64,000 nt of DNA from Sphingomonadales bacterium (GTDB taxonomy: Bacteria; Pseudomonadota; Alphaproteobacteria; Sphingomonadales; Sphingomonadaceae), in the NCBI GenBank assembly GCA_004173185.1, contig SEFZ01000011.1, forward strand, positions 1 through 64,000, read 5' to 3'. The translations under genes were made by a program, and so were the position numbers. Below the pieces are notes generated by a model. The model was not told the DNA's origin, did no database searches, and worked only from the letters and a program-made list of their open reading frames with translations. Numbering within the stretch: position 1 is the first letter of the stretch; every line of letters begins with the position of its first letter. This document shows, one piece after another, positions 26,839 to 36,666 of the stretch.

Positions 26839-29800
26839 ATGCTGCACTCAGGATTCGTACCGCTTCGGGTTTTTTCCTGTTTCACCATGCTCGAAGGCGC
26901 AATCGAGCCGAAGGCGATAGCCAAGCGGGCCCGCGAATTGGGCTTTCCGGCGGTCGCATTGGTCGATCGCAACGGGCTGTACGCAGCGATGCCTTTTTCC
27001 GAAGCCTGCATGAAGACCGGCGTTCAGCCGATCATCGGCACCTTGCTGGCGGTCAAGCGTCCCAACGTGCCCGAAGGCGTTACCGCGCCGATCGACTGGC
27101 TTGCGCTCTATGCGCAGGATCAGACGGGGTATGAGAATCTGTGCAACCTCGTTTCGATGGCGCATCTGGATCGCCCGATCGAGGAAGACGCTCATGTCAG
27201 CTTCGAATCGCTACAGGCGCGGACCGATGGACTTATCTGCCTGACTGCGGGTGCCGAGGGCGCTCTGGCGCGGCTGTATGCCGAGCAGCAGGATGTGGCC
27301 GCCGAAGCCTATGGCGATTTGCTCGCGACGATGTTCCCGGACCGTCTCTATATCGAAATCACGCGCCGACTCGATGAGGTCGAAGGCCGCGCCGAGCCCA
27401 AGCTGCTTGAATATGCCTATGCCCGCGATCTGCCTCTGGTCGCGACCAATCCGAGCAGTTTCGCCGAAGAAACCTTCCACGAAGCGCATGACGCGATGCT
27501 GTGCATCGCCAATTCGTCGTATATCGCCAGCGACGATCGCCCGCGTTCCTCGCCCGACGCGTGGATGAAGCCAGCGAACGAGATGAAGTCGCTCTTCGCC
27601 GATCTGCCTGAGGCGCTGGCGAACACGATGGTGGTGGCGCAGCGCTGTGCCTATGCCGCGCCGAAGCGCAAGCCGATCCTGCCCAGCCTTGCCGGTGATC
27701 GCGAAGGCGAAGCGACGATGCTCCGCGAGATGGCTTGGGTCGGGCTGGACAACCGCCTGTCCAAGGCCGGGATCACGTCCGCCGACGAGCGTAAACCCTA
27801 TGAAGACCGACTCGAATTCGAGCTCGACGTCATCATCCAGATGGGGTTCCCCGGCTATTTCCTGATCGTTGCCGATTTCATCCAATGGGCAAAGTCGCAC
27901 GATATTCCGGTGGGGCCGGGCCGTGGTTCGGGCGCAGGCTCGGTCGTCGCATGGGTGCTGACGATCACCGATCTCGATCCGCTCAAGCTCGGCCTGCTCT
28001 TCGAACGTTTCCTCAATCCCGAACGTGTGTCGATGCCGGATTTCGACATCGATTTCTGCGAAACCCGCCGCGGCGAAGTGATTCGCTACGTCCAGCAGAA
28101 ATATGGCCGCGACACCGTGGCGCAGATCATCACCTTCGGGACGATGAAAGCGCGCGCGGTGCTCAAGGATGTCGGGCGCGTGCTCCAGATGAGCTATGGC
28201 CAGGTCGATCGTCTCGCCAAGCAGATCCCCAACCACCCGACCGATCCGTGGACGCTGGAGCGCACGCTCAACGGCGTCAGCGAATTCCACAACGAGTATA
28301 AGCAGCACAAGGATGTGCGGCATCTGATCGATCTGTCGATGCGGCTCGAAGGCTTGCCGCGCCACAGCTCGACTCACGCTGCCGGCGTGGTGATCGGCGA
28401 TCGCCCGCTCGCCGAGCTGGTGCCGCTCTATCGCGATCCGCGCTCGGACATGCCCGTCACTCAGTTCGACATGAAATATGTCGAAGCGGCGGGGCTAGTG
28501 AAGTTCGATTTTCTCGGCCTGAAGACGTTGTCGGTGCTCAAGCGCGCCGTTGAGTTGCTGTCCGATCGCGGCATCGATGTGGAGCTGGAAACGCTCGAAT
28601 GGGACGATCCCGAAGTCTATGAACTGCTCCAGCGCGGCGACACGGTCGGCGTGTTCCAGCTGGAATCCGAAGGCATGCGCCGCACGCTGACCGCCGTGCG
28701 ACCCACCAATTTCGGCGACATCATCGCGCTCGTCTCGCTTTATCGCCCCGGCCCGATGGACAACATCCCGAGCTTCGGACACCGCAAGGGCGGCCGCGAA
28801 GAGATCGTCTATCCGCACGCCTTGCTCGAGACGATCCTAGGCGAGACCTATGGCATCTTCGTCTATCAGGAACAGGTGATGCAGGCGGCGCAGGTGCTCG
28901 CCGGCTACACGCTGGGCGGCGCAGACATGCTTCGTCGCGCGATGGGCAAGAAGATCAAGGCGGAGATGGATCAGCAGCGCGCGATCTTCGTCGAAGGCTG
29001 CGCGAAGGTGAACCAGATCCCGGCCGCAAAGGCCAATGAGCTGTTCGACTTGATCGACAAGTTCGCGGGCTATGGCTTCAACAAGTCGCACGCCGCAGCT
29101 TATGCGCTGCTCGCTTATCATACGGCGTGGCTCAAGGCGCATTATCCGCACGAATTCTTCGCCGCATCGATGGCGTATGACATCCACCAGACCGACAAGC
29201 TCGCGATCTTCGCGGATGATATGCGTCGTCTGGGCGTCGCGTGCCTGCCGCCCGATATCAACGCCAGCCTCGGCGATTTCTCGGTGGAGAAGGTCGAGGA
29301 GGGCTATGCCGTCCGCTATGCGCTGGGCGCGCTCAAGGGCGTCGGCGAAAAGGCGATGGACCAGCTGGTCGAGGAGCGCGACAATAACGGGGCGTTCAAG
29401 TCGCTCGACGATTTTGCCCGCCGCGTCGATCCGCGCATCCTGAACAAGCGGCAGGTCGAGACCTTGGCGGGGGCAGGGGCATTTGACAGCGTCCAGGCCA
29501 ATCGCGCCGGAGTGTTCGCCGCATCCGAGACGATCCTCGCGGTCTCGCAGCGCACGCATGAAAGCCGCACGAGCGGGCAGGGCGGCCTGTTCGGCGAATC
29601 CGAGCCCGGCGGCGGCGCGATCACGCTGCCCAAAGGCGCGCACTGGTCGATGGCGGACAGCATCGGCGCCGAGAAGGACGCGTTCGGCTATTATTTCTCG
29701 GCGCACCCGCTCGATCGCTACGAGCATCTCGCCAAGCTGCATGGCGCACGGCTGCTGATGTCGCTCAGCGAGATTCCGATCCCCGAAGGTGCCCGCATCG

Positions 29801-30318
29801 GCGCGACGGTGGCGGCGTTGATCGAGGATGCGCGCTGGCGCACTTCGGCGCGCGGCAATCGCTATCTGATGGCGACGATCAGCGACACCAGCGGCCAGAT
29901 GCCGACCACCTGTTTCGAGGAAATGGCGGCCAAGGACATGGAGGAATGCGCCCGCGCCGGCGGCTGTGCGATCCTCACCGTGGAACTGGACAAGCGCCCC
30001 GGCGAAGACAGCGCCCGCGTTACGGTCCGCCGCGTCCAGCCGCTCGAAGGGCTTGCCGATACCGCGAAGCTCACCCTCAACGTCGCGGTGGATGATCCCC
30101 GTGCGCTTGCGGTGCTGGCCGATATGGTCGCCGATCAGCGCGGCGGGCGCGGGCAGATATTCGTCCGCGCGCCGATCGCCGATGGCGAGGCCGAACTGGT
30201 GCTGGGTCGCGACTTCCGCCTCGATGGCGAACTGGCCGAAAAGATCGAGAATTTGCCCGGCATCCGCTGGGCATCGCTCAAGACCGCCGAGAGTCCGCCG
30301 CTGGCCGCCGTGGCCTGA
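26839..30318 (+). CDS. dnaE: DNA polymerase III alpha subunit
   Basis: Replicative polymerase, 1159 residues. The catalytic Asp pair is in MPDFDIDFCETRRGEV, with the third in the palm region QFDMKYVEAAGLVKFDFLGL. Conserved GPGRGSGAGS and NKSHAAAYALLAYHTAWLKAHYP segments, an HhH region and an OB-fold near the end are present. The N-terminal PHP domain has lost metal ligands: where E. coli DnaE has HLRVHSDYS, this protein reads PLRVFSCFT. Starts are ATG 26839 or GTG 26833. A stand-alone gene, essential in all bacteria. Confidence 0.97.
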   Translation: MLHSGFVPLRVFSCFTMLEGAIEPKAIAKRARELGFPAVALVDRNGLYAAMPFSEACMKTGVQPIIGTLLAVKRPNVPEGVTAPIDWLALYAQDQTGYENLCNLVSMAHLDRPIEEDAHVSFESLQARTDGLICLTAGAEGALARLYAEQQDVAAEAYGDLLATMFPDRLYIEITRRLDEVEGRAEPKLLEYAYARDLPLVATNPSSFAEETFHEAHDAMLCIANSSYIASDDRPRSSPDAWMKPANEMKSLFADLPEALANTMVVAQRCAYAAPKRKPILPSLAGDREGEATMLREMAWVGLDNRLSKAGITSADERKPYEDRLEFELDVIIQMGFPGYFLIVADFIQWAKSHDIPVGPGRGSGAGSVVAWVLTITDLDPLKLGLLFERFLNPERVSMPDFDIDFCETRRGEVIRYVQQKYGRDTVAQIITFGTMKARAVLKDVGRVLQMSYGQVDRLAKQIPNHPTDPWTLERTLNGVSEFHNEYKQHKDVRHLIDLSMRLEGLPRHSSTHAAGVVIGDRPLAELVPLYRDPRSDMPVTQFDMKYVEAAGLVKFDFLGLKTLSVLKRAVELLSDRGIDVELETLEWDDPEVYELLQRGDTVGVFQLESEGMRRTLTAVRPTNFGDIIALVSLYRPGPMDNIPSFGHRKGGREEIVYPHALLETILGETYGIFVYQEQVMQAAQVLAGYTLGGADMLRRAMGKKIKAEMDQQRAIFVEGCAKVNQIPAAKANELFDLIDKFAGYGFNKSHAAAYALLAYHTAWLKAHYPHEFFAASMAYDIHQTDKLAIFADDMRRLGVACLPPDINASLGDFSVEKVEEGYAVRYALGALKGVGEKAMDQLVEERDNNGAFKSLDDFARRVDPRILNKRQVETLAGAGAFDSVQANRAGVFAASETILAVSQRTHESRTSGQGGLFGESEPGGGAITLPKGAHWSMADSIGAEKDAFGYYFSAHPLDRYEHLAKLHGARLLMSLSEIPIPEGARIGATVAALIEDARWRTSARGNRYLMATISDTSGQMPTTCFEEMAAKDMEECARAGGCAILTVELDKRPGEDSARVTVRRVQPLEGLADTAKLTLNVAVDDPRALAVLADMVADQRGGRGQIFVRAPIADGEAELVLGRDFRLDGELAEKIENLPGIRWASLKTAESPPLAAVA

Positions 30319-30385
30319 CACCACCCCACTCGACACAGCCCCGCCTCCAAGGTTACGCTCTCGAAAAAGCGGTATGGAGAGTTTG

Positions 30386-31978
30386 ATGCTAGGCGGTATG
30401 CAGGATTTCGAACTTCGGGTGCCGCGGCTGCTCGATCATGCCGAGCGCGAGCATTGGAGCCGCGAACTGGTCACACGCTGGGCGGATGGAACCGAGAGCC
30501 GCACGACCTGGGCTGGCGTTGCGCGCGACGCGAAGAAGCTGGCGCAGGCGCTGGAGCGGCTGGGCATGAAGCCGGGCGATCGCATCGCTACGCTGGGCAT
30601 GAACCACGGGCCGCATATCGTCGCCTGGTATGGGGCGATCGGGATGGGCGGGGTGATCCACACGATCAATCCGCGCCTGTTCGACGAACAGCTCATCTAC
30701 ATCGCCAACCATGCCGAGGATCGCGTTCTTTTCTACGACAAGGCATTCCAGCCGATCGTCGATCGAATGAAGCCGCATTGGAATACGATCGAGCATTATT
30801 TCGTGTTCGATGGCGCCGGGGCCGATGGCTTCGAAGCGCTGATCAGCCAGGAAGACGGCAATTACACCTGGCACGAGGGCCCCGAGCGCGATCCGTGCAT
30901 GATTTGCTACACCAGCGGCACCACGGGCAATCCGAAGGGCGTGCTGTACGAACATCGCTCGACGATGATCCACGCAATGGCCGAGGTCGCGCCCGCGGTG
31001 TTCAACATGTCGGCGCGCTCGGTGGTGCTGCCGATCGTGCCGATGTTCCATGCCGCCGCCTGGGGTTTGCCCTTTGCCGGGGCGCTGGCGGGCAGCAAGT
31101 TCGTCTATTCGGCGACCAACGACGCCAAGACGATCTGCGACCTGATGAACACCGAGAAGGTCACGCACTCGGCGGGCGTGCCCACCGTCTGGCTCGCGAT
31201 GTTCAAATATATGGACGAGACTGGCGACGGGCCGAAATATCTCGAGCAGGTCACCATCGGTGGCTCCGCTGCACCGCGCGCGATGATCGATCGGATCATG
31301 AACATGGGCGTCGAGGTCAAGCATCTGTGGGGCATGACCGAGACCTCGCCGATCGGCACCGCGGGCACCCGCCCGGTGAATTGGGAGGATATGAGCCAGG
31401 ACGAGAAGCTCGATCTGATCTGCAAACAGGGCAGTGCGCCATTTGGCATCGAACTGCGTGTCGTTGACGACGAAGGCCGCGTTCTGCCGCGCGATGGCAA
31501 GAGTTCAGGCCGCTTGCAGGTGCGCGGGCCATGGGTCGTGAAGCGTTATTTCAAGGGCGAGGAAGACGCGGTCGACAAGGATGATTGGTTCGATACCGGC
31601 GACGTTTCGGTGCTGCATCCGGATGGCGTGATGCAGATCACCGATCGCGCCAAGGACGTGATCAAATCGGGCGGCGAATGGATCAGCTCGGTCGATCTGG
31701 AGAATGCGGCGGTCGGTTGCGCGGGTGTCCATGAAGCGGCGGCGATTGGCGTGCATCATCCGAAATGGGATGAGCGCCCGATCCTGCTCGTTGTGCGCAG
31801 GCCGGATAGCGCGGTAACGTCCGACGAAATTCAGGCGCATCTCGCCAATCATGTCGCGAAATGGTGGCTGCCCGACGAAATCCACTTCGTCGACGAACTC
31901 CCGCACACCGCGACCGGCAAGCTGCTCAAAACCGCGATCCGCGCGCAGTATAAGGATTTCAAGCTGGCGGCCGCCTAA
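30386..31978 (+). CDS. long-chain fatty-acyl-CoA ligase (AMP-forming)
   Basis: Activates a fatty acid to acyl-CoA through an acyl-adenylate. The 530-residue product has the P-loop-like [17 protein letters not shown], the AMP-binding [18 protein letters not shown], the hinge [15 protein letters not shown], and the catalytic Lys in [14 protein letters not shown] lies 4 bases before the ATG at 30386; an ATG at 30374 is the alternative. Chain-length preference cannot be judged. It converges with the GGDEF gene, overlapping it by 4 bases. Confidence 0.93.
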   Translation: MLGGMQDFELRVPRLLDHAEREHWSRELVTRWADGTESRTTWAGVARDAKKLAQALERLGMKPGDRIATLGMNHGPHIVAWYGAIGMGGVIHTINPRLFDEQLIYIANHAEDRVLFYDKAFQPIVDRMKPHWNTIEHYFVFDGAGADGFEALISQEDGNYTWHEGPERDPCMICYTSGTTGNPKGVLYEHRSTMIHAMAEVAPAVFNMSARSVVLPIVPMFHAAAWGLPFAGALAGSKFVYSATNDAKTICDLMNTEKVTHSAGVPTVWLAMFKYMDETGDGPKYLEQVTIGGSAAPRAMIDRIMNMGVEVKHLWGMTETSPIGTAGTRPVNWEDMSQDEKLDLICKQGSAPFGIELRVVDDEGRVLPRDGKSSGRLQVRGPWVVKRYFKGEEDAVDKDDWFDTGDVSVLHPDGVMQITDRAKDVIKSGGEWISSVDLENAAVGCAGVHEAAAIGVHHPKWDERPILLVVRRPDSAVTSDEIQAHLANHVAKWWLPDEIHFVDELPHTATGKLLKTAIRAQYKDFKLAAA

Positions 31979-33186
31979 GCCGCCAGCCGCGTCCGGTTTC
32001 GTCCGCTGTCCTTTGCGTCGTAAAGTGCTTCGTCGGCGCGGAGGATCAGGCGGTCGCGCCCTTCCTCTGCGTGATAATGCGCGACGCCCACGCTGATCGT
32101 GATCGGTGCCAGCGCACCCGTCGACAGCGCCATGCGTCGCCGCGAAACCACGTCGCGCAGCCGTTCGCCAGCGATGCCCGACTGGATCTGATCGGTATCG
32201 GTCATCAGCACCGCGAATTCCTCTCCGCCCAGCCGCCCGATCACGTCGCCGCCGCGCATCGTCTCGCGCGCAGTATCGGCAAAGCGGCGCAGTACTTCGT
32301 CGCCGCCGGCATGGCCGAACCGATCGTTGACGCTCTTGAAATGGTCGAGATCGATCAGCGCGAGCGCCATGGGGGAACCGCTGCGTTGCGAGCGCGTGAT
32401 TTCAGTATCGAGCGCAGCCATAAAGGCGCGGCGATTGAGCAGGCCCGTCAGTTCATCGGTGGTCGCGGCGTGGCGAAGCTGTTCCTCCATATCCAGCGTG
32501 TGCCTGCGGGCCTTCGATGCCTGCACCCCGGCCCATGTGACGATCATCAGAAAGAAGAGTGCCAGCCCGGCCAGCGCATAGTCGGCATATTCGCTGGCCT
32601 TGGCGGCAACCGCATTTCCCGCGACCCGTTCGGTGAGCAGCCGGCGTTCCTCGCGCTCGATTCCTTCGATGAGCGTGAGCAGCGCTTCGCTCTCTCTCCG
32701 TCCTTCGCCGTTTTTGACCAACGCCACCGCTTCAGCCGTTCGCCCCTCTCGGGCCAGCGCGATGGTTCGCTCGATCACGTCGAGATAGCGCTTCATCTGC
32801 GCGTCCAGCGTGCTGGTCATCGGGCGCTGCGCCGCATTGTCCTGGGTCAACTCACGCAGCCGGCTGACGAGTTCTGGCGCGGCGCGGCTACCCACGATGT
32901 AAGGCTTCAGAAACTCGGCATCCGCGGTGATCAGATAGCCGCGCTCGCCGCGCAGCGCTGCGTTTGCGGCCGATCGCACCTTCTCGGCAGTCAGCAGCAC
33001 TTGCATCGTGTGCATTTGCCAGCCCTCCGCCTCTTTTCGGCGCTGGCTGGCGTGAATCGAGTTCACGGTGATGGCGACAAGCATCAGCGCCAGCGCGATC
33101 ACCGCGCCAAAGCCATAGATATGGCGGCGACGGCTCGACATCTGATCGTTCAGGGTTGTGGTGTTGCGACTCACGAGCGTCCTCAT
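31975..33186 (-). CDS. CHASE3-GGDEF membrane diguanylate cyclase
   Basis: Probable c-di-GMP synthase of 403 residues. Order: Arg-rich N-terminus, membrane segment (IYGFGAVIALALMLVAITV), periplasmic CHASE3-like sensor with ALRGERGYLITAD, second membrane segment (ADYALAGLALFFLMIVTWAG), then a GGDEF domain with ELTGLLNRRAF, ALIDLDHFKSVNDRFGH and the active-site loop RLGGEEFAV. The I-site RxxD upstream of GGEEF (RETMRGGD) is imperfect. I use ATG 33186 with GGTGGGGG upstream; the frame extends further but loses sense. Divergent from rutB. Confidence 0.9.
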   Translation of the reverse strand: MRTLVSRNTTTLNDQMSSRRRHIYGFGAVIALALMLVAITVNSIHASQRRKEAEGWQMHTMQVLLTAEKVRSAANAALRGERGYLITADAEFLKPYIVGSRAAPELVSRLRELTQDNAAQRPMTSTLDAQMKRYLDVIERTIALAREGRTAEAVALVKNGEGRRESEALLTLIEGIEREERRLLTERVAGNAVAAKASEYADYALAGLALFFLMIVTWAGVQASKARRHTLDMEEQLRHAATTDELTGLLNRRAFMAALDTEITRSQRSGSPMALALIDLDHFKSVNDRFGHAGGDEVLRRFADTARETMRGGDVIGRLGGEEFAVLMTDTDQIQSGIAGERLRDVVSRRRMALSTGALAPITISVGVAHYHAEEGRDRLILRADEALYDAKDSGRNRTRLAA

Positions 33187-33264
33187 CGGTGCGCCCCCAC
33201 CAATCATGATGGTAATCCAAGGAAGTAAACAGGTGCTTGCGGTCCGCCTCCGGCTAGTACACGT

Positions 33265-33278
33265 TTCGCAATTGCGAA
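33265..33278. promoter_or_regulatory. perfect palindrome before rutB
   Basis: TTCGCAATTGCGAA is a perfect 14-base palindrome, centred about 20 bases before the rutB ATG and overlapping its ribosome-binding region (GAAGGGA). It differs from the E. coli RutR site (TTGACCA-type arms). Likely an operator for an unidentified regulator. Confidence 0.45.
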
Positions 33279-33290
33279 GGGAACTGATGC

Positions 33291-34015
<725 letters not shown>

Positions 34016-34019
<4 letters not shown>

Positions 34020-34195
34020 GCATTGGGGAAATCGTCGCCGCAGGGTTTGGGTTGCTCGTCATCCTGGCGGTGCTTTGGAATTTTCGCAGACCCGGCGCGC
34101 GTGACGAAGATCACGACAATTGGACCAACGATAGCGATGCGGGACACGCTGGCCAGCATGGTGCGGGCGGCGGTCACGGATCGAGCGCCGACTAG
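34016..34195 (+). CDS. 59-residue membrane protein inside the rut cluster
   Basis: The ATG overlaps the rutB stop (ATGA). The product has one membrane segment ([18 protein letters not shown]), a basic RRPGAR just after it, and an acidic, His/Gly-rich tail ([20 protein letters not shown]). It ends 34 bases before rutC. Tight coupling suggests a real gene; function unknown, with the His-rich tail hinting at metal binding (inference). It is not part of known rut operons. Confidence 0.6.
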
Positions 34196-34229
34196 ATCGC
34201 CGGTTTCAAGCTGAACAACAGGAGTGACG

Positions 34230-34613
34230 ATGCCCTTCGAACCGATCAACCCGCCGCAATTCCCAACCCCGATCGCGCCCTATTCGGCGGGAGCGAGGGC
34301 GGGGAATACCGTCTACGTTTCGGGCGTGCTGGCGCTGGGTGAGGGCGGAGTGGTGCTCCATATCGGCGACGCGGCGGCGCAGACGCGGCACGTGCTGGAC
34401 GTCATCAAGATCACGCTGGAAGCCGGCGGCGCAACGCTTGAGGACGTGGCGATGAACCACATATTCCTCAAGGACCTCGCCGATTACGCGGCCTTCAACG
34501 CCGTCTATGCAGAGTATTTTCCGAGTGCCAAGCCGGCACGCTACTGCATCAGATGTGATCTGGTGAAGTCCGATTGCCTGGTCGAAATCGCCAGCGTGGC
34601 CCATATCGCGTGA
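34230..34613 (+). CDS. rutC: 3-aminoacrylate deaminase RutC (RidA family)
   Basis: Acts on the (peroxy)aminoacrylate formed by RutB. The 127-residue RidA-fold protein has FPTPIAPYSAGARAGNTVYV at the start, VLDVIKITLEAGGATLEDV, and the end PSAKPARYCIRCDLVKSDCLVE with the Arg that binds the substrate carboxylate. GGAG lies 5 bases before ATG 34230, which decides the start over GTG 34224. The stop overlaps the rutD start. Confidence 0.92.
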   Translation: MPFEPINPPQFPTPIAPYSAGARAGNTVYVSGVLALGEGGVVLHIGDAAAQTRHVLDVIKITLEAGGATLEDVAMNHIFLKDLADYAAFNAVYAEYFPSAKPARYCIRCDLVKSDCLVEIASVAHIA

Positions 34614-35407
34614 CGGGGCAGATTGCAGGTCTCTATTGGGAATCGCATGGGCGCAAAGATGCCGAGCCGCTGATCCTTTCATCGGGGTTGGGCGGATCGG
34701 GGCAGTATTGGAAGCCCAACCTTGCGGCGCTCGCCGAGCATTTTCGCGTAATCCTTTACGATCATCGCGGCACTGGCCGTTCGGATCGAACCCTCGCCGG
34801 GCGCGTCACCGTTGAGACGATGGCCGAAGACGTCATCGCGCTGATGGACGGGCTGGGCATCGAGAAAGCGCATTTCGTCGGCCATGCGGCGGGCGGCGTT
34901 ATCGGTCTGTCGCTGGCGCTGAGCGCGCCCGAGCGGCTTCTCGGCGTCGTCGTGGTCAACGGCTGGTCGAAGCTCGATCCGCATTTCGCCCGCTGCTTCG
35001 ATACGCGGCTGGCGCTGCTGCGCGATGGCGGCGTGCGCGCGTATCTCAAGGCGCAACCGATCTTCCTATATCCGGCCAACTGGAGCTCGGATCATAGCGC
35101 CCAGCTCGATGCGGAGCTTGAGGAGCAGATCATGGGCTTCCCCGATCCGGATACGATTGTCCGCCGTGTCACTGCGCTGCGCAGCTTCGATATCGACGAT
35201 CGGCTCGGTGAGATCCGCATGCCCGTTCTGCTCATCGTTTCCGAGGACGACATGCTCGTCCCCGCGCAATGCTCGCACCATCTTTCCAAAGCGATCCCGC
35301 TTGCGAAGCTCGGCGTGCTTGGCTCGGGCGGCCATGCGTGCAACGTTACCCGTCCTGAAACTTTCAATCGTATCGTGCTGTCCTGGCTCAGCCAGTCCGA
35401 CAATTAG
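34610..35407 (+). CDS. rutD: aminoacrylate hydrolase RutD
   Basis: An alpha/beta-hydrolase-fold protein that speeds the aminoacrylate step. The 265-residue product begins at GTG 34610, overlapping the rutC stop (GTGA). It has [29 protein letters not shown], and [15 protein letters not shown], all typical of RutD. The nucleophile elbow is GHAAGG, with Ala93 where most hydrolases have Ser; as I recall, E. coli RutD also has Ala here (GHALG), so this is a family trait, not a defect. Confidence 0.92.
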   Translation: MTGQIAGLYWESHGRKDAEPLILSSGLGGSGQYWKPNLAALAEHFRVILYDHRGTGRSDRTLAGRVTVETMAEDVIALMDGLGIEKAHFVGHAAGGVIGLSLALSAPERLLGVVVVNGWSKLDPHFARCFDTRLALLRDGGVRAYLKAQPIFLYPANWSSDHSAQLDAELEEQIMGFPDPDTIVRRVTALRSFDIDDRLGEIRMPVLLIVSEDDMLVPAQCSHHLSKAIPLAKLGVLGSGGHACNVTRPETFNRIVLSWLSQSDN

Positions 35408-35418
35408 GAGTTATCCCC

Positions 35419-36480
35419 ATGCAGGTCGGCGTGTTTGTTCCCATCAACAATAATGGCTGGCTGATTTCGGAGAACGCCCCGCAGTACAAGCCGAGCTTCG
35501 ACATGAACAAGGAGATCGCGATCGCGGCCGAGAAGCATGGCCTCGATTTCCTCCTCTCCATGATCAAGCTGCGCGGTTTCGGCGGCAAGACCGAATTCTG
35601 GGAATATGGTCTGGAGAGCTTCACGCTGATGGCCGCGCTCGCCGCGGTCACGAGCAAGATCAAGATCTACGCGACCTGCCCGACTTTGGTGATCCCGCCG
35701 GCCTTTGCCGCGCGGATGTGCAACACGATCGACAGCATCAGCCATGGCCGCTTCGGGCTCAATCTGATCACCGGCTGGCAGAAGCCCGAATATAGCCAGA
35801 TGGGCATGTGGCCGGGCGAGGATCACTTCCGCAATCGCTACCAGATGCTCGACGAATATGCCCGCATCCTGCGCGAATTGTGGGAAACCGGCCGCAGCGA
35901 TTTCAAGGGCGATTATTACCAGATGGACGACTGCCTCGTCCGCCCGCAGCCGCAGGGTGATATGAAGATCATCTGCGCCGGTTCGTCGGACGAGGGCCTC
36001 GCTTTCTCGGCGCAATGGGCGGATTATGCCTTTTGTCTCGGCAAAGGCGTCAACACGCCGACGGCCTTCGCGTTCAACAATGAGCGGCTGGCGGAGGCGA
36101 CCGCCAAAACCGGCCGCGACGTATCGGTGTTCGTGCTGGTGATGATCATCGCCGACGAGACCGACGAACTAGCAATGGCCAAGTGGAAATCATATAATGA
36201 CGGCGTCGATCACGATGCCATCGCCTGGCTCAAGAATCAGGGCGCGGCCGACACGGTCAACGCAACCACCAACGTCCGCCAGCTTGCTGCGCCCGAAGGT
36301 GCCGTGAACATCAACATGGGCACGCTTGTCGGCAGTTATGAGAGCGTCGCGCGGATGCTCGACGAGATGGCCGAAGTACCGAATACCGGCGGCGTGCTGC
36401 TGACCTTCGATCACTTCCTCGAAGGCGTCGAGAATTTCGGCACGCGCATCCAGCCGCTGATGAAGAGCCGCCAGAAATAG
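35419..36480 (+). CDS. rutA: pyrimidine monooxygenase RutA
   Basis: Flavin-dependent luciferase-like enzyme that opens the uracil ring. The 353-residue product carries [52 protein letters not shown] and [12 protein letters not shown], strongly RutA-like. It needs reduced FMN; the usual reductase RutF is not in this cluster. It is the last gene, 11 bases after rutD. Confidence 0.94.
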   Translation: MQVGVFVPINNNGWLISENAPQYKPSFDMNKEIAIAAEKHGLDFLLSMIKLRGFGGKTEFWEYGLESFTLMAALAAVTSKIKIYATCPTLVIPPAFAARMCNTIDSISHGRFGLNLITGWQKPEYSQMGMWPGEDHFRNRYQMLDEYARILRELWETGRSDFKGDYYQMDDCLVRPQPQGDMKIICAGSSDEGLAFSAQWADYAFCLGKGVNTPTAFAFNNERLAEATAKTGRDVSVFVLVMIIADETDELAMAKWKSYNDGVDHDAIAWLKNQGAADTVNATTNVRQLAAPEGAVNINMGTLVGSYESVARMLDEMAEVPNTGGVLLTFDHFLEGVENFGTRIQPLMKSRQK

Positions 36481-36631
36481 CGGTTCCCCGCGCGAATGTT
36501 CCCTAATGTTCGCACTGCCCATGGGGTTCGCGAAAGACTGTCCGACACTGTCAAAGAGCGGCTTGCCAGGAGGCGAGCCGCGCCACACCAGCATCCGAAA
36601 TCCTACATTGCAAGGGGCGTCGCAGCCTCTA

Positions 36632-36645
36632 TGGTAACGCTACCA
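36632..36645. promoter_or_regulatory. LacI-type operator candidate
   Basis: TGGTAACGCTACCA is palindromic at 12 of 14 positions around a central CG, the form seen for LacI-family sugar regulators. It ends 21 bases before the ATG of the SGNH/deacetylase fusion gene. Confidence 0.45.
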
Positions 36646-36666
36646 AAACAATAAGGCGGGATCGGG

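Noticed and set aside
28837..30336. Long minus-strand frame opposite dnaE
   Set aside because: Shadow of dnaE codon bias. Similar shadows lie opposite fabF (6525-7940), scpA (51658-53253) and pccA (54391-56220).
33265..33278. RutR binding site upstream of rutB
   Set aside because: The palindrome lacks the TGACCA-type arms of the known RutR operator.
34610..35407. Inactivated hydrolase because Ser is replaced by Ala in GHAAGG
   Set aside because: E. coli RutD, as I recall it, has the same Ala; it is a property of the RutD family.
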